Assembly: GCF_947492405.1 (NCBI RefSeq)
Contig: NZ_CANLMP010000011.1
Span: 1-64,000, forward strand
Reading direction: 5' to 3'
Source of the DNA: an uncultured Aquimarina sp.
GTDB lineage: Bacteria; Bacteroidota; Bacteroidia; Flavobacteriales; Flavobacteriaceae
DNA length: 64,000 nucleotides
Positions within the stretch are counted from its first letter, which is position 1, and each line of letters begins with the position of its first letter. The position numbers and the translations under genes were made by a program. The notes beneath the pieces are model-generated. The model was not told where the DNA came from and searched no databases. It worked only from the letters and a program-made list of their open reading frames with translations. Positions 36,195 through 44,859 of this stretch are shown here, piece after piece.

Positions 36195-37427
36195 ATGAAA
36201 AAATACATAGTATTACTTGTAGCTACATTCGTATTATTTTCTTGTAAAAAAGAGAAATCAAATAATGAAGATAAACTATATCTTAAGAGCGGTCTTTGGA
36301 AAGCTTCTTTTGATGTACAAGATGGAAAGGAATTACCTTTTCTATTTGAAGTTTTTGAAGATCAAACTTTAAAGATTTTTAATGCAGAAGAAACAATAGA
36401 TGTAGATGAAGTAAGAATTGAAGGAGATTCTGTATTTATTAAGTTTCCAGTTTTTGAAGGATATATAGCAGCAAAGTTCCAAGATTCTATGACGCTTTCT
36501 GGAAACTTTATTAAAGAAAGTCTTGATAGAATTGTTCCTTTTAAAGGAACATTTGGAGTAAAAGATAGATTCGAAATTATTTCAAAACCAATTGCTAATG
36601 TTCAAGGGAATTGGGAATCAGTTTTTAGTCAAGATAGTCCAGAAGATCGGTATATTGCTAAAGGGATTTTTAAGCAAAATGGTAACATTGTTACTGGAAC
36701 CTTCAGAACAACAACGGGTGATTATCGTTACTTGGAAGGAGTACTCAATAATAATAAACTTGAATTGTCGACTTTTGATGGGGCGCATGCTTTTCTTTTT
36801 ACTGCACAAGTTACTGATAGCACGATGAATGGTCATTTCTATTCTGGTAACCATTGGAAAGAACCATTTACAGCAAAACGTAACGAATTATATGAATTAC
36901 CGTCTGAAGACTCTCTTACTTTTATTAAGGAAGGGTATGATAAATTAGAATTTAGTTTTCCTGATGCTGAAGGAAATCAGGTTTCTCTCGAAGATGATCG
37001 TTTTAAGGGAAAAGTAACCATGGTTCAGATTATGGGAACCTGGTGCCCTAATTGTATGGATGAAACCAAATATTATGTAGACTATTATAATAAAAATAAA
37101 GAGAAAGATATTGAATTTGTAGCGTTGGCGTTTGAATATGCTAAAACTTCAGAAAAAGCATTTAAATCTATTGAGAGATTACGTTCTAAATTAAAGGTAG
37201 AATATCCTATTCTATTGGCTCAATATGGAACATCAAATAAAGAAAAAGCTCAAGAGAAACTACCGATGCTAAATCATGTATTGTCATATCCAACAACGAT
37301 TTTTATTGATAAAAAGGGAAAAGTACGTAAGATTCATACTGGTTTTAATGGTCCGGCAACAGGTCAAAAGTATGTAGATTACAAGAAGGAGTTCGAAAGT
37401 TTTGTTAATCAGCTGTTAAAAGAATAA
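36195..37427 (+). CDS. TlpA-like thioredoxin domain lipoprotein
   Basis: 410 residues from ATG 36195, which begins a clean lipoprotein signal peptide (MKKYIVLLVATFVLFSCKKE); the upstream in-frame ATG at 36123 would read through the leader hairpin. A beta-rich N-terminal region (about 30-240) is followed by a TlpA/AhpC-type thioredoxin domain with active-site WCPNC in MGTWCPNCMDE. Such lipoproteins are periplasmic thiol-disulfide reductases. Single gene. Confidence 0.8.
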   Translation: MKKYIVLLVATFVLFSCKKEKSNNEDKLYLKSGLWKASFDVQDGKELPFLFEVFEDQTLKIFNAEETIDVDEVRIEGDSVFIKFPVFEGYIAAKFQDSMTLSGNFIKESLDRIVPFKGTFGVKDRFEIISKPIANVQGNWESVFSQDSPEDRYIAKGIFKQNGNIVTGTFRTTTGDYRYLEGVLNNNKLELSTFDGAHAFLFTAQVTDSTMNGHFYSGNHWKEPFTAKRNELYELPSEDSLTFIKEGYDKLEFSFPDAEGNQVSLEDDRFKGKVTMVQIMGTWCPNCMDETKYYVDYYNKNKEKDIEFVALAFEYAKTSEKAFKSIERLRSKLKVEYPILLAQYGTSNKEKAQEKLPMLNHVLSYPTTIFIDKKGKVRKIHTGFNGPATGQKYVDYKKEFESFVNQLLKE

Positions 37428-37567
37428 ACGATTTAACAATTATTAGGACTTACTTTTTTACTTTAACACTACGGTAACATTAGGGTTGAGGATATCATCT
37501 TAATATTGTTTGAAATGTATGATTTTTCTTTCGTACAAAATCCAATAAAAATTCAAACAATTCAGTT

Positions 37568-38668
37568 ATGAAACAATCCACCTTAATGATGACATGTATT
37601 GCTGGGGCAATGATGTTGTTTACAATCCAGTTAAAAGCTCAACTCAAAACACCTGAAGCTAGTCAGCGTGCACAGGTTACACAAAGAATCGGAATTACAG
37701 ATATTACTATAGATTACGGTAGACCAAGCGTAAAAGAACGCGAAGTTTGGGGAAAACTAGTTCCTTACGGATATAATAATCTAGGATTCGGAACATCTAC
37801 TGCCGCACCATGGAGAGCAGGAGCCAACCAGAATACAACAATAGAATTTTCGCATGATGTAAAGGTAGAAGGAAAAGATATAAAAGCAGGACTTTATGGA
37901 CTACATGTTGCATTAAATGAGGAAGGAGGAGCTACAGTAATATTTTCTAAAAATTCAACCTCTTGGGGGAGTTATTTTTATGATGAAAAAGAGGATGCAT
38001 TGCGTGTAGATGTTAAAACTACAGAAATACCTCATACTGAAACGCTAATGTTTTTATTCCCTTCTTTTGAAGCGAATAATACAGTTGCCGCCTTACGATG
38101 GGAGAGAAAAGAAATTCCTTTTAAAATAGAAGTAGATGTAGAAAGTATAGTAATGAAAGAAATAAAAGATGATCTTAGAGGTAATGCAGGATTTACCCAA
38201 ACAAACTGGGATAATGCAGCTAACTATGCATTTAATGCAGGAGATCTGGATCAGGCTTTAGCATGGGTAAATGGATCAATAAGTGGTAACTTCTTTAGTA
38301 AAGAAACATTTAGTAATCTTTCTCTAAAATCTAGGATCTTAGCAAAGCAGGGTAAGACTCAGGAAGCAATGGTAATAGTAGATAAGGCTGCAAATATGGG
38401 TAATGCTACTCAGGTATTTCAATTGGGGAATGGTCTTATCGGTCAAGGACAAAAAGATAAAGCACTAGAGGTTCTAAAAAATAATGTAAAGAATAATAAT
38501 GGTGCCTGGCCTTCTAATTATGGTTTAGCAAGAGCGTACTCCGCAACCGGAGACTATAAAAGTGCAATTAAATCTATTAATGTAGCCTTAGGAAAAGCTC
38601 CTGATAGGTTTAAAGGAAGATTGTCTGGTGAGTTAGAAAAACTTAAAAAAGGAGAAGATATAAATTAG
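37568..38668 (+). CDS. DUF2911 family protein with TPR-like C-terminus
   Basis: 366 residues with signal peptide (AQLKTPEAS mature start). Residues about 28-200 are DUF2911: RIGITDITIDYGRPSVKEREVWG, PWRAGANQNTTIEF and GLYGLHVALNEEG. The last 150 residues contain TPR-like helices (ALAWVNGSISGNFFSKE, IVDKAANMGNATQVFQLGNGL). Periplasmic protein, function unknown. Confidence 0.85.
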   Translation: MKQSTLMMTCIAGAMMLFTIQLKAQLKTPEASQRAQVTQRIGITDITIDYGRPSVKEREVWGKLVPYGYNNLGFGTSTAAPWRAGANQNTTIEFSHDVKVEGKDIKAGLYGLHVALNEEGGATVIFSKNSTSWGSYFYDEKEDALRVDVKTTEIPHTETLMFLFPSFEANNTVAALRWERKEIPFKIEVDVESIVMKEIKDDLRGNAGFTQTNWDNAANYAFNAGDLDQALAWVNGSISGNFFSKETFSNLSLKSRILAKQGKTQEAMVIVDKAANMGNATQVFQLGNGLIGQGQKDKALEVLKNNVKNNNGAWPSNYGLARAYSATGDYKSAIKSINVALGKAPDRFKGRLSGELEKLKKGEDIN

Positions 38669-38680
38669 GTAAGTGAAATT

Positions 38681-38716
38681 CTATTTTTAATAAAGCTGTA
38701 AGCGTATTAAAAATAG
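38681..38716. terminator. Hairpin after DUF2911 gene
   Basis: CTATTTTTAAT (38681-38691) and ATTAAAAATAG (38706-38716) form a perfect 11-bp stem with a 14-nt loop, 13 bp after the stop. Not followed by a T run on the plus strand. Confidence 0.5.
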
Positions 38717-38778
38717 GAGGTTGAACTTATCCAGCTGTAGAGCGGGATCTATGTAAGATATAATTTCAATTAAAAAAA

Positions 38779-38794
38779 CTTGTTTTAAAACAAG
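38779..38794. repeat. 16-bp perfect palindrome
   Basis: CTTGTTTTAAAACAAG is self-complementary over all 16 bases, between two hairpins upstream of the acetate operon. Candidate operator for a dimeric regulator. Confidence 0.55.
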
Positions 38795-38828
38795 ATCTTT
38801 TGAGTTTCTAAAAATACCAATTGTTTAT

Positions 38829-38860
38829 AAAAGGATCAGTAAAACACTGATCCTTTTTTT
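38829..38860 (+). terminator. Intrinsic terminator upstream of pta
   Basis: AAAAGGATCAGT (38829-38840) pairs with ACTGATCCTTTT (38846-38857) and is followed by T7. It lies 160 bp after the DUF2911 gene and 95 bp before the pta promoter box. Confidence 0.85.
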
Positions 38861-38954
38861 ATTGAGTTCTGAATAAAAAAGTTAATGTTTTTTAACCTCA
38901 ATAGGATAACTATTTCTTGTTATATTACAATGTACTATTTTAATGCGATTACCA

Positions 38955-38962
38955 TATCTTTG
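38955..38962 (+). promoter_or_regulatory. -7 box of pta-ackA operon
   Basis: TATCTTTG, identical to the SRP RNA -7 box, ends 19 bases before the pta start codon and predicts a leader of about 14 nt. Confidence 0.6.
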
Positions 38963-38981
38963 CATTACCAAATTTATATAC

Positions 38982-41075
38982 ATGAGTAAAGCCGTTTATA
39001 TTGCTACTATTGAACCTAATAGTGGTAAATCTATTGTTGTTTTAGGGTTAATGAGAATGTTACTGGGAAAAGTAGCTAGAGTAGGGTACTTCAGGCCAAT
39101 TATTGATGATCCCAAAGAAGGAGTAATAGATAATCATATTAATACAGTAATATCACATTTTGAGTTAGATATCAATTTTAAAAACACCTATGCTTTCACG
39201 AGAAGTGAAGTGCTTCAAAAATACAATCAAGGCAGATCTGGAGCGATTATAGATGGCATAATTGAGAAATATAAAAATCTAGAAGAAAAATTTGATTTTA
39301 TTCTGGTAGAAGGAACAGATTTTTCTGATGAAGGAAGTATCATTGAATTCGATATTAATATCATCATTGCTAAAAACTTAGGGATTCCATCTATTATTGT
39401 GGCTAGTGGTGTAGATAAGACAAAAGAAGAAATAGTAGGAAATCTAAAATTAGCATACGATACGTTTACAAGTAAAGATGCAGAGGTGGTCGCAATAGTC
39501 GCTAACAAGGTTGTTAATGGTTGCGAAAAAGAACTAAAAGAAAAACTAGAAGAGGAGTTTAAGGAAGGAGTAGAGCAAATTATTATACCAAAAATAGGTT
39601 CTTTAATTAATCCAACAATTAGAGAGATTGTAAAAGAATTAGATGGAAACATTCTCTTTGGTAAAGAATTTCTGAACAATCAAGCAGGAAGTTTTGGTGT
39701 GGGAGCGATGCAATTGCGTAATTATTTAACACATCTAAAGGATAATAGTCTCGTAATTACTCCCGGTGATCGTGCTGATATTATTTTAGGTGTTTTGCAA
39801 GCTAATATATCGGATAACTATCCGAAAATCTCTGGTATTATTCTTACCGGTGGTATTGTGCCAGAAGAACCAATCCTTAAGTTAATAGAAGGAGTATCTC
39901 TTTCAGTACCAATTATATCAGTGCCACAAGGGACTTTTTCGATAACAAATAAGATAGGTGCTATAAGATCAAAAATATATGCAGACAATCTGCAAAAAAT
40001 AAATACTTCGATTAGCACATTCGAACAGTATGTGGATGCTGATCGTTTAGTGGATCCATTGATTACCTTTGAGTCCGATAGTTTGACCCCAAGTATGTTT
40101 CAGTATAACCTCCTGAAACGAGCGCTTAAACATAAAAAACACATTGTTTTACCTGAAGGATCTGATGAGAGAATTCTAAGAGCGACATTTAGATTACAAG
40201 CTTCTAACGTAGTCGATATTACCTTAATTGGTGAAGAAAAGAAAATAAAAAGTAAGGCTGTCAAGCTAGATATCCCTATCGATTTTACTAAGATAAATAT
40301 TGTATCTCCAACAAAATCTCCACATTTTGATGAGTATGCAAAAACATTCTATGAATTACGAAAACATAAGAATGTAAATATGGATATGGCTAGGGATATG
40401 ATGGCTGATGTATCTTATTTTGGAACCATGATGATTTATAAGGGGCATGCAGATGGAATGGTATCCGGAGCTGTTCATACCACCCAACATACTATAAGAC
40501 CTGCATTACAGTTTATCAAAACCAAACCTGGCGTAAAAGTAGTGTCTTCCGTGTTTTTTATGTGTTTAGACGATAGGGTTTCTGTGTTTGGAGATTGTGC
40601 TATCAATCCAAACCCAAATGCTGAGCAATTGGCAGAGATTGCAATTTCTTCTGCGCAGTCAGCTGCCGCCTTTGGTATAGAGCCAAAAGTAGCAATGTTA
40701 TCATATTCTTCTGGTACATCCGGAAAAGGAGAAGATGTAGAAATAGTAAGAGAAGCTACTAGAATAGTGAAAGAAAACCACCCAGAACTTAAAATTGAAG
40801 GTCCGATACAGTATGACGCTGCCGTGGATATGAGGGTTGGACAAAGTAAACTTCCGGATTCTGAAGTAGCAGGACAAGCCAGTGTTTTGATATTTCCTGA
40901 TCTCAATACCGGTAACAATACATATAAGGCTGTACAGCGAGAAACTGGAGCTCTGGCGATTGGTCCAATGCTTCAGGGACTAAATAAACCAGTAAATGAC
41001 TTAAGTAGAGGTTGTACAGTAGATGATGTCTACAATACAGTAATTATTACCGCAATTCAGGCACAAGGATTATAG
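38982..41075 (+). CDS. pta: Phosphate acetyltransferase, long DRTGG type
   Basis: 697 residues from ATG 38982 (MSKAVYIATIEPNSGKS); the upstream in-frame ATG at 38943 would overlap the promoter. The N-terminal half has a P-loop ATPase-like domain (EPNSGKSIVVLG) and a DRTGG domain; residues about 380-695 are the catalytic acetyl/butyryl transferase domain with LPEGSDERILRAT, ADGMVSGAVHTT, LSYSSGTSGKGED and VLIFPDLNTGN. Converts acetyl-CoA and phosphate to acetyl phosphate. It is followed at 26 bp by ackA. Confidence 0.97.
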   Translation: MSKAVYIATIEPNSGKSIVVLGLMRMLLGKVARVGYFRPIIDDPKEGVIDNHINTVISHFELDINFKNTYAFTRSEVLQKYNQGRSGAIIDGIIEKYKNLEEKFDFILVEGTDFSDEGSIIEFDINIIIAKNLGIPSIIVASGVDKTKEEIVGNLKLAYDTFTSKDAEVVAIVANKVVNGCEKELKEKLEEEFKEGVEQIIIPKIGSLINPTIREIVKELDGNILFGKEFLNNQAGSFGVGAMQLRNYLTHLKDNSLVITPGDRADIILGVLQANISDNYPKISGIILTGGIVPEEPILKLIEGVSLSVPIISVPQGTFSITNKIGAIRSKIYADNLQKINTSISTFEQYVDADRLVDPLITFESDSLTPSMFQYNLLKRALKHKKHIVLPEGSDERILRATFRLQASNVVDITLIGEEKKIKSKAVKLDIPIDFTKINIVSPTKSPHFDEYAKTFYELRKHKNVNMDMARDMMADVSYFGTMMIYKGHADGMVSGAVHTTQHTIRPALQFIKTKPGVKVVSSVFFMCLDDRVSVFGDCAINPNPNAEQLAEIAISSAQSAAAFGIEPKVAMLSYSSGTSGKGEDVEIVREATRIVKENHPELKIEGPIQYDAAVDMRVGQSKLPDSEVAGQASVLIFPDLNTGNNTYKAVQRETGALAIGPMLQGLNKPVNDLSRGCTVDDVYNTVIITAIQAQGL

Positions 41076-41101
41076 GATTATAAAAAGAGGAAACTTACAC
41101 T

Positions 41102-42286
41102 ATGCGAATACTAGTATTAAATTCAGGGAGTTCATCAATTAAATTTCAATTATTCAATATGCCATCAGCAGAAGTTCTTTGCTCAGGGTTGGTGGAACGT
41201 ATCGGATTAGAAAATGCTAAAATCAATTATAAAACCGAGACTCAGGATATTGAAAAAGAAGTTGCTATTCCCGATCATAAAATAGGACTGCAATTAATTG
41301 CTTCCTATGTGTTAGATTCAGAAATAGGAGTAATTACTTCTACTTCGGAAATTGAAGTAGTAGGGCATAGAGTGGTTCATGGAGGAAGTACTTTTGCTAG
41401 AACTGTAGAAATTAATGGTGAGGTAAAGCAAAAAATAGAAAAACTTTCTGCATTAGCACCGCTTCATAATCCAGCAAATTTACAAGGAATTTTAGTTGCA
41501 GAAGAGATTTTTAAAGATGCAAAACAGGTTGCAGTATTTGATACCGCTTTTCATCAAACAATGCCTGTCGAAGCCTATAAATATGCGATTCCTAATGTTT
41601 TTCTGGATAAACACGATATTAGAGTGTATGGTTTTCATGGCACTAGTCATAAGTATGTATCAGAAAAAGCAAATGAGTTTTTAGGAAAACAAAACACTAA
41701 GATTATCACAATTCATTTAGGTAATGGATGCAGTATGACCGCTATAGAAAATGGTAAAAGTATAGATCATACTTTAGGATTCGCCCCAATGAATGGATTG
41801 ATTATGGGGACACGATCTGGAGATATTGATCCCGCTGTCATCTTTTATTTGGTAAAATCATTAGGATATTCTTTGGATGAAGTTAACTCATTACTTCAAA
41901 AAGAAAGTGGTATGCTTGGTTTAACAGGATATAGTGATTTGCGAGATATAGAATCTAATGCAGAAAATGGAGATGTGAATTGCCAGAAAGCTTTAGAAAT
42001 GAATGCATATCGTATTAAAAAGTTTATTGGTTCATATACAGCCGTAATGAACGGTTTAGATGCCATTGTATTTACAGCCGGAATTGGAGAAAATTCTGAT
42101 GTAGTAAGAAAATTGGTTAGCACCAATTTAGAGTATTTAGGGATTGAACTTGATGCTGAAAAAAATAGTATTAGATCTAAAGAAATTAGAGATATTAGCC
42201 AGGCTACTTCTAAGGTTAAAATATTAGTGATTCCTACAAATGAAGAATTAGAGATTGCTAAACAATCATTGATGTTGTTGGAGTAA
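41102..42286 (+). CDS. ackA: Acetate kinase
   Basis: 394 residues. ASKHA fold with NSGSSSIKFQLF near the start, VVHGG, FDTAFHQTMP, YGFHGTSHKYV, HLGNGCSMTAIENG and GLDAIVFTAGIGENS. Makes acetate and ATP from acetyl phosphate, the second step of the pathway with Pta. Co-transcribed with pta. Confidence 0.98.
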   Translation: MRILVLNSGSSSIKFQLFNMPSAEVLCSGLVERIGLENAKINYKTETQDIEKEVAIPDHKIGLQLIASYVLDSEIGVITSTSEIEVVGHRVVHGGSTFARTVEINGEVKQKIEKLSALAPLHNPANLQGILVAEEIFKDAKQVAVFDTAFHQTMPVEAYKYAIPNVFLDKHDIRVYGFHGTSHKYVSEKANEFLGKQNTKIITIHLGNGCSMTAIENGKSIDHTLGFAPMNGLIMGTRSGDIDPAVIFYLVKSLGYSLDEVNSLLQKESGMLGLTGYSDLRDIESNAENGDVNCQKALEMNAYRIKKFIGSYTAVMNGLDAIVFTAGIGENSDVVRKLVSTNLEYLGIELDAEKNSIRSKEIRDISQATSKVKILVIPTNEELEIAKQSLMLLE

Positions 42287-42534
42287 TGCAGCTTTGTTTT
42301 TTTTACATATATTTTTGCTTATAAAACCTTGATATAAAGCTTTTTTGTTTTTTAAAACGGGGAAATTTTAACATTTATTTCTTTTTATTCTCTAAAAAAT
42401 AACATACTTTGGACTTGTGTTTGTAAGAAAACACATAACCTACTTAACGTACCTTTCTTACATTTTTGCTCTATTTTTTTAATTTTTCTTCTAACATATG
42501 TACTGAAGAAAATAAAACCTAAATCTATTATATT

Positions 42535-43398
42535 ATGACTTCAAACAACAAGTTGGTAAGTAGTATTGTTGTACTACTTCTTATGGTATTAAGTACTTCT
42601 TTACAGGCACAGCAAAACATTAAATTTGGAAAGGTCACCTTTAACAATGCTATTAATGTAGCAGGAAAGCAAAGAATGCTTACACAAAAAATGTCTAAAG
42701 CATATTTGTATTTAGTTTCTAATCCTAGCGATATGAAAGCGAAAAAGGATTTATTAACGTCTAAAATTTTATTTGAAAGACAGAATTCGTTTTTATTGGA
42801 AAACTCCAGGAATAAACTGACTACAACTAATATTCAAAAGGTTGATCAATTATTTGTAGAGTTTAAAAAAGCATTAGAAACAACACCGGGCTACGAAAAT
42901 GCTAAAAAGATAACAGATTTGAATACTGATCTACTGATGGCATCTAATCAAACCGTAGTTTCTATTATAAATAATTCTAAATTGGTAAATTCTGCGACGG
43001 ATGCAGAGGTTTTAGGTGATAATGTTAGCATAGCGGATCGATTAGAGTTGCAAACAATTATTAATGTAGCAGGTCGACAAAGGATGCTTTCTCAAAGACT
43101 AGCTCTTTACTATTATGCTAATACTATAGCAGTAAATGATAAGAATGTTACAAGAATATTAAACAATACATATAATGAATTAGAAGGAGCATTAACTAAA
43201 TTAATGATTTGCCAGTTTAATAATCCTGAAATAGACGAAAAGATTGGATTAGCATTAACCAAATGGGATAACGTTAAGACTCAAAAAGAAAAGTTGATTA
43301 ATAAAACCTTAAAAAAAGAAGAGGTATATGAGTTAAGCGATGCTCTAACTGTTGTATTCAATGATATTACAAATCTATACGAAAAAATAGATCTTTAA
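42535..43398 (+). CDS. PilJ/NarX-like type IV pili sensor domain protein
   Basis: 287 residues with signal peptide (cleavage near LQAQQN). Two PilJ-type repeats, each starting INVAGKQRMLTQKMSKAY (about 36) and INVAGRQRMLSQRLALYYY (about 175); the GxQRMLxQ motif is typical of the PF13675 N-terminal sensor domain of chemotaxis/NarX-like histidine kinases. Here no membrane helix, HAMP or kinase follows, so it is a free periplasmic protein. Conserved in Flavobacteriaceae. Confidence 0.85.
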   Translation: MTSNNKLVSSIVVLLLMVLSTSLQAQQNIKFGKVTFNNAINVAGKQRMLTQKMSKAYLYLVSNPSDMKAKKDLLTSKILFERQNSFLLENSRNKLTTTNIQKVDQLFVEFKKALETTPGYENAKKITDLNTDLLMASNQTVVSIINNSKLVNSATDAEVLGDNVSIADRLELQTIINVAGRQRMLSQRLALYYYANTIAVNDKNVTRILNNTYNELEGALTKLMICQFNNPEIDEKIGLALTKWDNVKTQKEKLINKTLKKEEVYELSDALTVVFNDITNLYEKIDL

Positions 43399-43470
43399 TT
43401 ATAAGTTTCTTTATTGTAATCTATAACTATCTTTAAATTGATTTGATGTAGATGCAGTAAAAAGCCATTA

Positions 43471-43503
43471 AAAAAGACTACCTGAATTTTAGGTAGTCTT
43501 TTT
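43471..43503. terminator. Bidirectional terminator, PilJ protein and peptide 1
   Basis: A perfect 13-bp inverted repeat AAAAAGACTACCT / AGGTAGTCTTTTT with a 7-nt loop serves the two convergent genes. Confidence 0.9.
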
Positions 43504-43529
43504 GTATTATAAAATGATTTTAGAATTTA

Positions 43530-43718
43530 TTACGCCCAGATACAGCTTCCATTAGGCTGGCAGTATCCAAAATCACAAAATTCCATTCCATTAAACATTT
43601 GACAACATTTTCTTGGTGGTCCACAATATACAAAAGGACGTCCCCAAGCACCTTTGATTTGTTGTTGGTCTTTTTTAGATAATTTCTGAATTCCTTTAAG
43701 GTTTAAGATTTTTTTCAT
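43530..43718 (-). CDS. Six-Cys peptide precursor 1 with bacteriocin-type leader
   Basis: 62 residues. Leader of 23 residues (MKKILNLKGIQKLSKKDQQQ then IKGA) matches the leader type of Bacteroidota bacteriocin/natural-product precursors that end in double glycine or GA/GS and are cut by C39 peptidases. The core has six Cys, the last three spaced C-x4-C-x5-C, and ends CIWA. Compared with the two sister genes it lacks the SFPGGSF block (FNGMEF instead) and its CC pair is shifted. Not secreted by a Sec signal. Processing and activity are inferred. Confidence 0.75.
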   Translation of the reverse strand: MKKILNLKGIQKLSKKDQQQIKGAWGRPFVYCGPPRKCCQMFNGMEFCDFGYCQPNGSCIWA

Positions 43719-43850
43719 TGTGTAAGTATTTTAAAAGTTAATATATACTAACAAGATACTTGTTAATCCAATTGAAATACAAATTCAATGACTTGATATT
43801 TATAAATTTCAACAACTTGTGTTTACTCGATAATCGAGATTTAAATGCTC

Positions 43851-43912
43851 CGAGGCTTGCCTCGAAATCTAAAATTATTTTCTATCTAATGCCTCATGGG
43901 CTTGTCCTGAGG
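43851..43912. repeat. Two stacked intergenic hairpins
   Basis: CGAGGC-TT-GCCTCG (43851-43864) and a second hairpin CCTCA...TGAGG with GGGC/GTCC inside (43892-43912) share a GGCTTG/GGGCTTGTCC core. Such elements are seen scattered in flavobacterial intergenic DNA. The gap 43719-43999 shows no gene. Confidence 0.6.
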
Positions 43913-43946
43913 TAGTTTACTATTATCTAGAGCCCGAAAATAAAAA

Positions 43947-43968
43947 AGACTGTCTTTTTAGACAGTCT
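43947..43968 (-). terminator. Terminator of peptide 2 gene
   Basis: AGACTGTC / GACAGTCT, 8-bp stem with T-rich loop, followed on the minus strand by T6. Confidence 0.8.
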
Positions 43969-43999
43969 CTCTATTAATTTCTCTCTAATTTTTATAGAT

Positions 44000-44203
44000 T
44001 TAGTAGATAATACATCCACCCCATCCAGTACATCTTCCTGGTTCACAGAAACTTCCTCCCGGAAAACTAATACGACATCTATTACCGCTACCATTAATAG
44101 GATTTGGATTACAACAAGAAATATAGGTATTAGCTCCTTTAATTGACCTTTGTTGTCCTTTACTAAGTTCTTGAACTCCTTTTAATTCTAAGATTTTTTT
44201 CAT
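44000..44203 (-). CDS. Six-Cys peptide precursor 2 with bacteriocin-type leader
   Basis: 67 residues. Leader MKKILELKGVQELSKGQQRS then IKGA; core contains a CC pair (SCCNP), then RC, SFPGGSFC, RC and GC, six Cys in total, with an Asn/Pro insertion (NPNPINGSG) that the third peptide lacks. Shares the SFPGGSFCEPG block with peptide 3. The 5' untranslated stretch (TTAACTTAAATATTTTACACA) is nearly identical to those of peptides 1 and 3, so the genes arose by duplication with their leaders. Confidence 0.78.
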   Translation of the reverse strand: MKKILELKGVQELSKGQQRSIKGANTYISCCNPNPINGSGNRCRISFPGGSFCEPGRCTGWGGCIIY

Positions 44204-44249
44204 TGTGTAAAATATTTAAGTTAATAAAGATGTTATTTTTAAAGGTAAA

Positions 44250-44274
44250 AAGGCAAACTAGTTAAGATTGCCTT
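44250..44274 (-). terminator. Terminator of peptide 3 gene
   Basis: AAGGCAA / TTGCCTT stem with 11-nt loop, T-rich on the minus strand, between peptide 3 and peptide 2 genes. Confidence 0.6.
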
Positions 44275-44301
44275 CCTTTATAGGTTTTAAATTCTGTACT
44301 A

Positions 44302-44487
44302 TTATGCAAGGATGCATCCTCTCCATCCATTACAGTATCCAGGTTCGCAGAAACTACCACCAGGAAAACTAATTTGACAACCTCTTCCGGATGGGCAGCA
44401 AGAAACATTACCCCAAGCTCCTTTAATCGATCTTTGTTCTCCTTTACTTAATTTTTGGATTCCTTGTAAATCTAAGATTTTTTTCAT
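44302..44487 (-). CDS. Six-Cys peptide precursor 3 with bacteriocin-type leader
   Basis: 61 residues. Leader MKKILDLQGIQKLSKGEQRS then IKGAWG; core VSCCPSGRGCQISFPGGSF followed by CEPGYC and CNGWRGC ends ILA. Cys spacing is CC-x5-C-x9-C-x4-C-x5-C. The conserved C-terminal C-x4-C-x5-C and even number of Cys suggest three disulfides, but thioether or other modification cannot be excluded. Transcribed from its own unit, as each gene has a hairpin. Confidence 0.78.
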   Translation of the reverse strand: MKKILDLQGIQKLSKGEQRSIKGAWGNVSCCPSGRGCQISFPGGSFCEPGYCNGWRGCILA

Positions 44488-44859
44488 CGTGTAAGATATT
44501 TAAGTTAATTCCTTAAATGTAAGTGAAAATTCCCTAATTACAGTACGTTAAAAACCCTAAAGAATTGAGGATTAATTATATATTCTACTAAAGTATATGA
44601 TATTCTTTTCACTACTTATAGGTTTTGCATGATAATATTGAAGTATAATTCCTATACAGCTTTGTAAGAAACAACTTATTAACAAGTTTGTTTTTGTGTA
44701 ATCTGTTTAAAATCAGGTGCTTGTGTTTTTTTAACAAGCTAATTGTTACATTATCAACATATTGGGTAATGATTTGATAACATAGACCTCTAGTTAATTT
44801 AACAAAATAGTTTTAGCTTCGGAAACGTTAAAATTTACTAAATTAACTCACAACACACA
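44488..44859. other. Divergent intergenic region
   Basis: 372 bp between peptide 3 and the nuclease gene, AT-rich. It must hold promoters for both directions; a small hairpin GCTTGT...ACAAGC (44719-44739) and no gene are seen. Confidence 0.5.

Noticed and set aside
43530..44487. CRISPR array or tandem DNA repeat
   Set aside because: Repeats are three diverged coding genes with different spacers, not short identical repeats.
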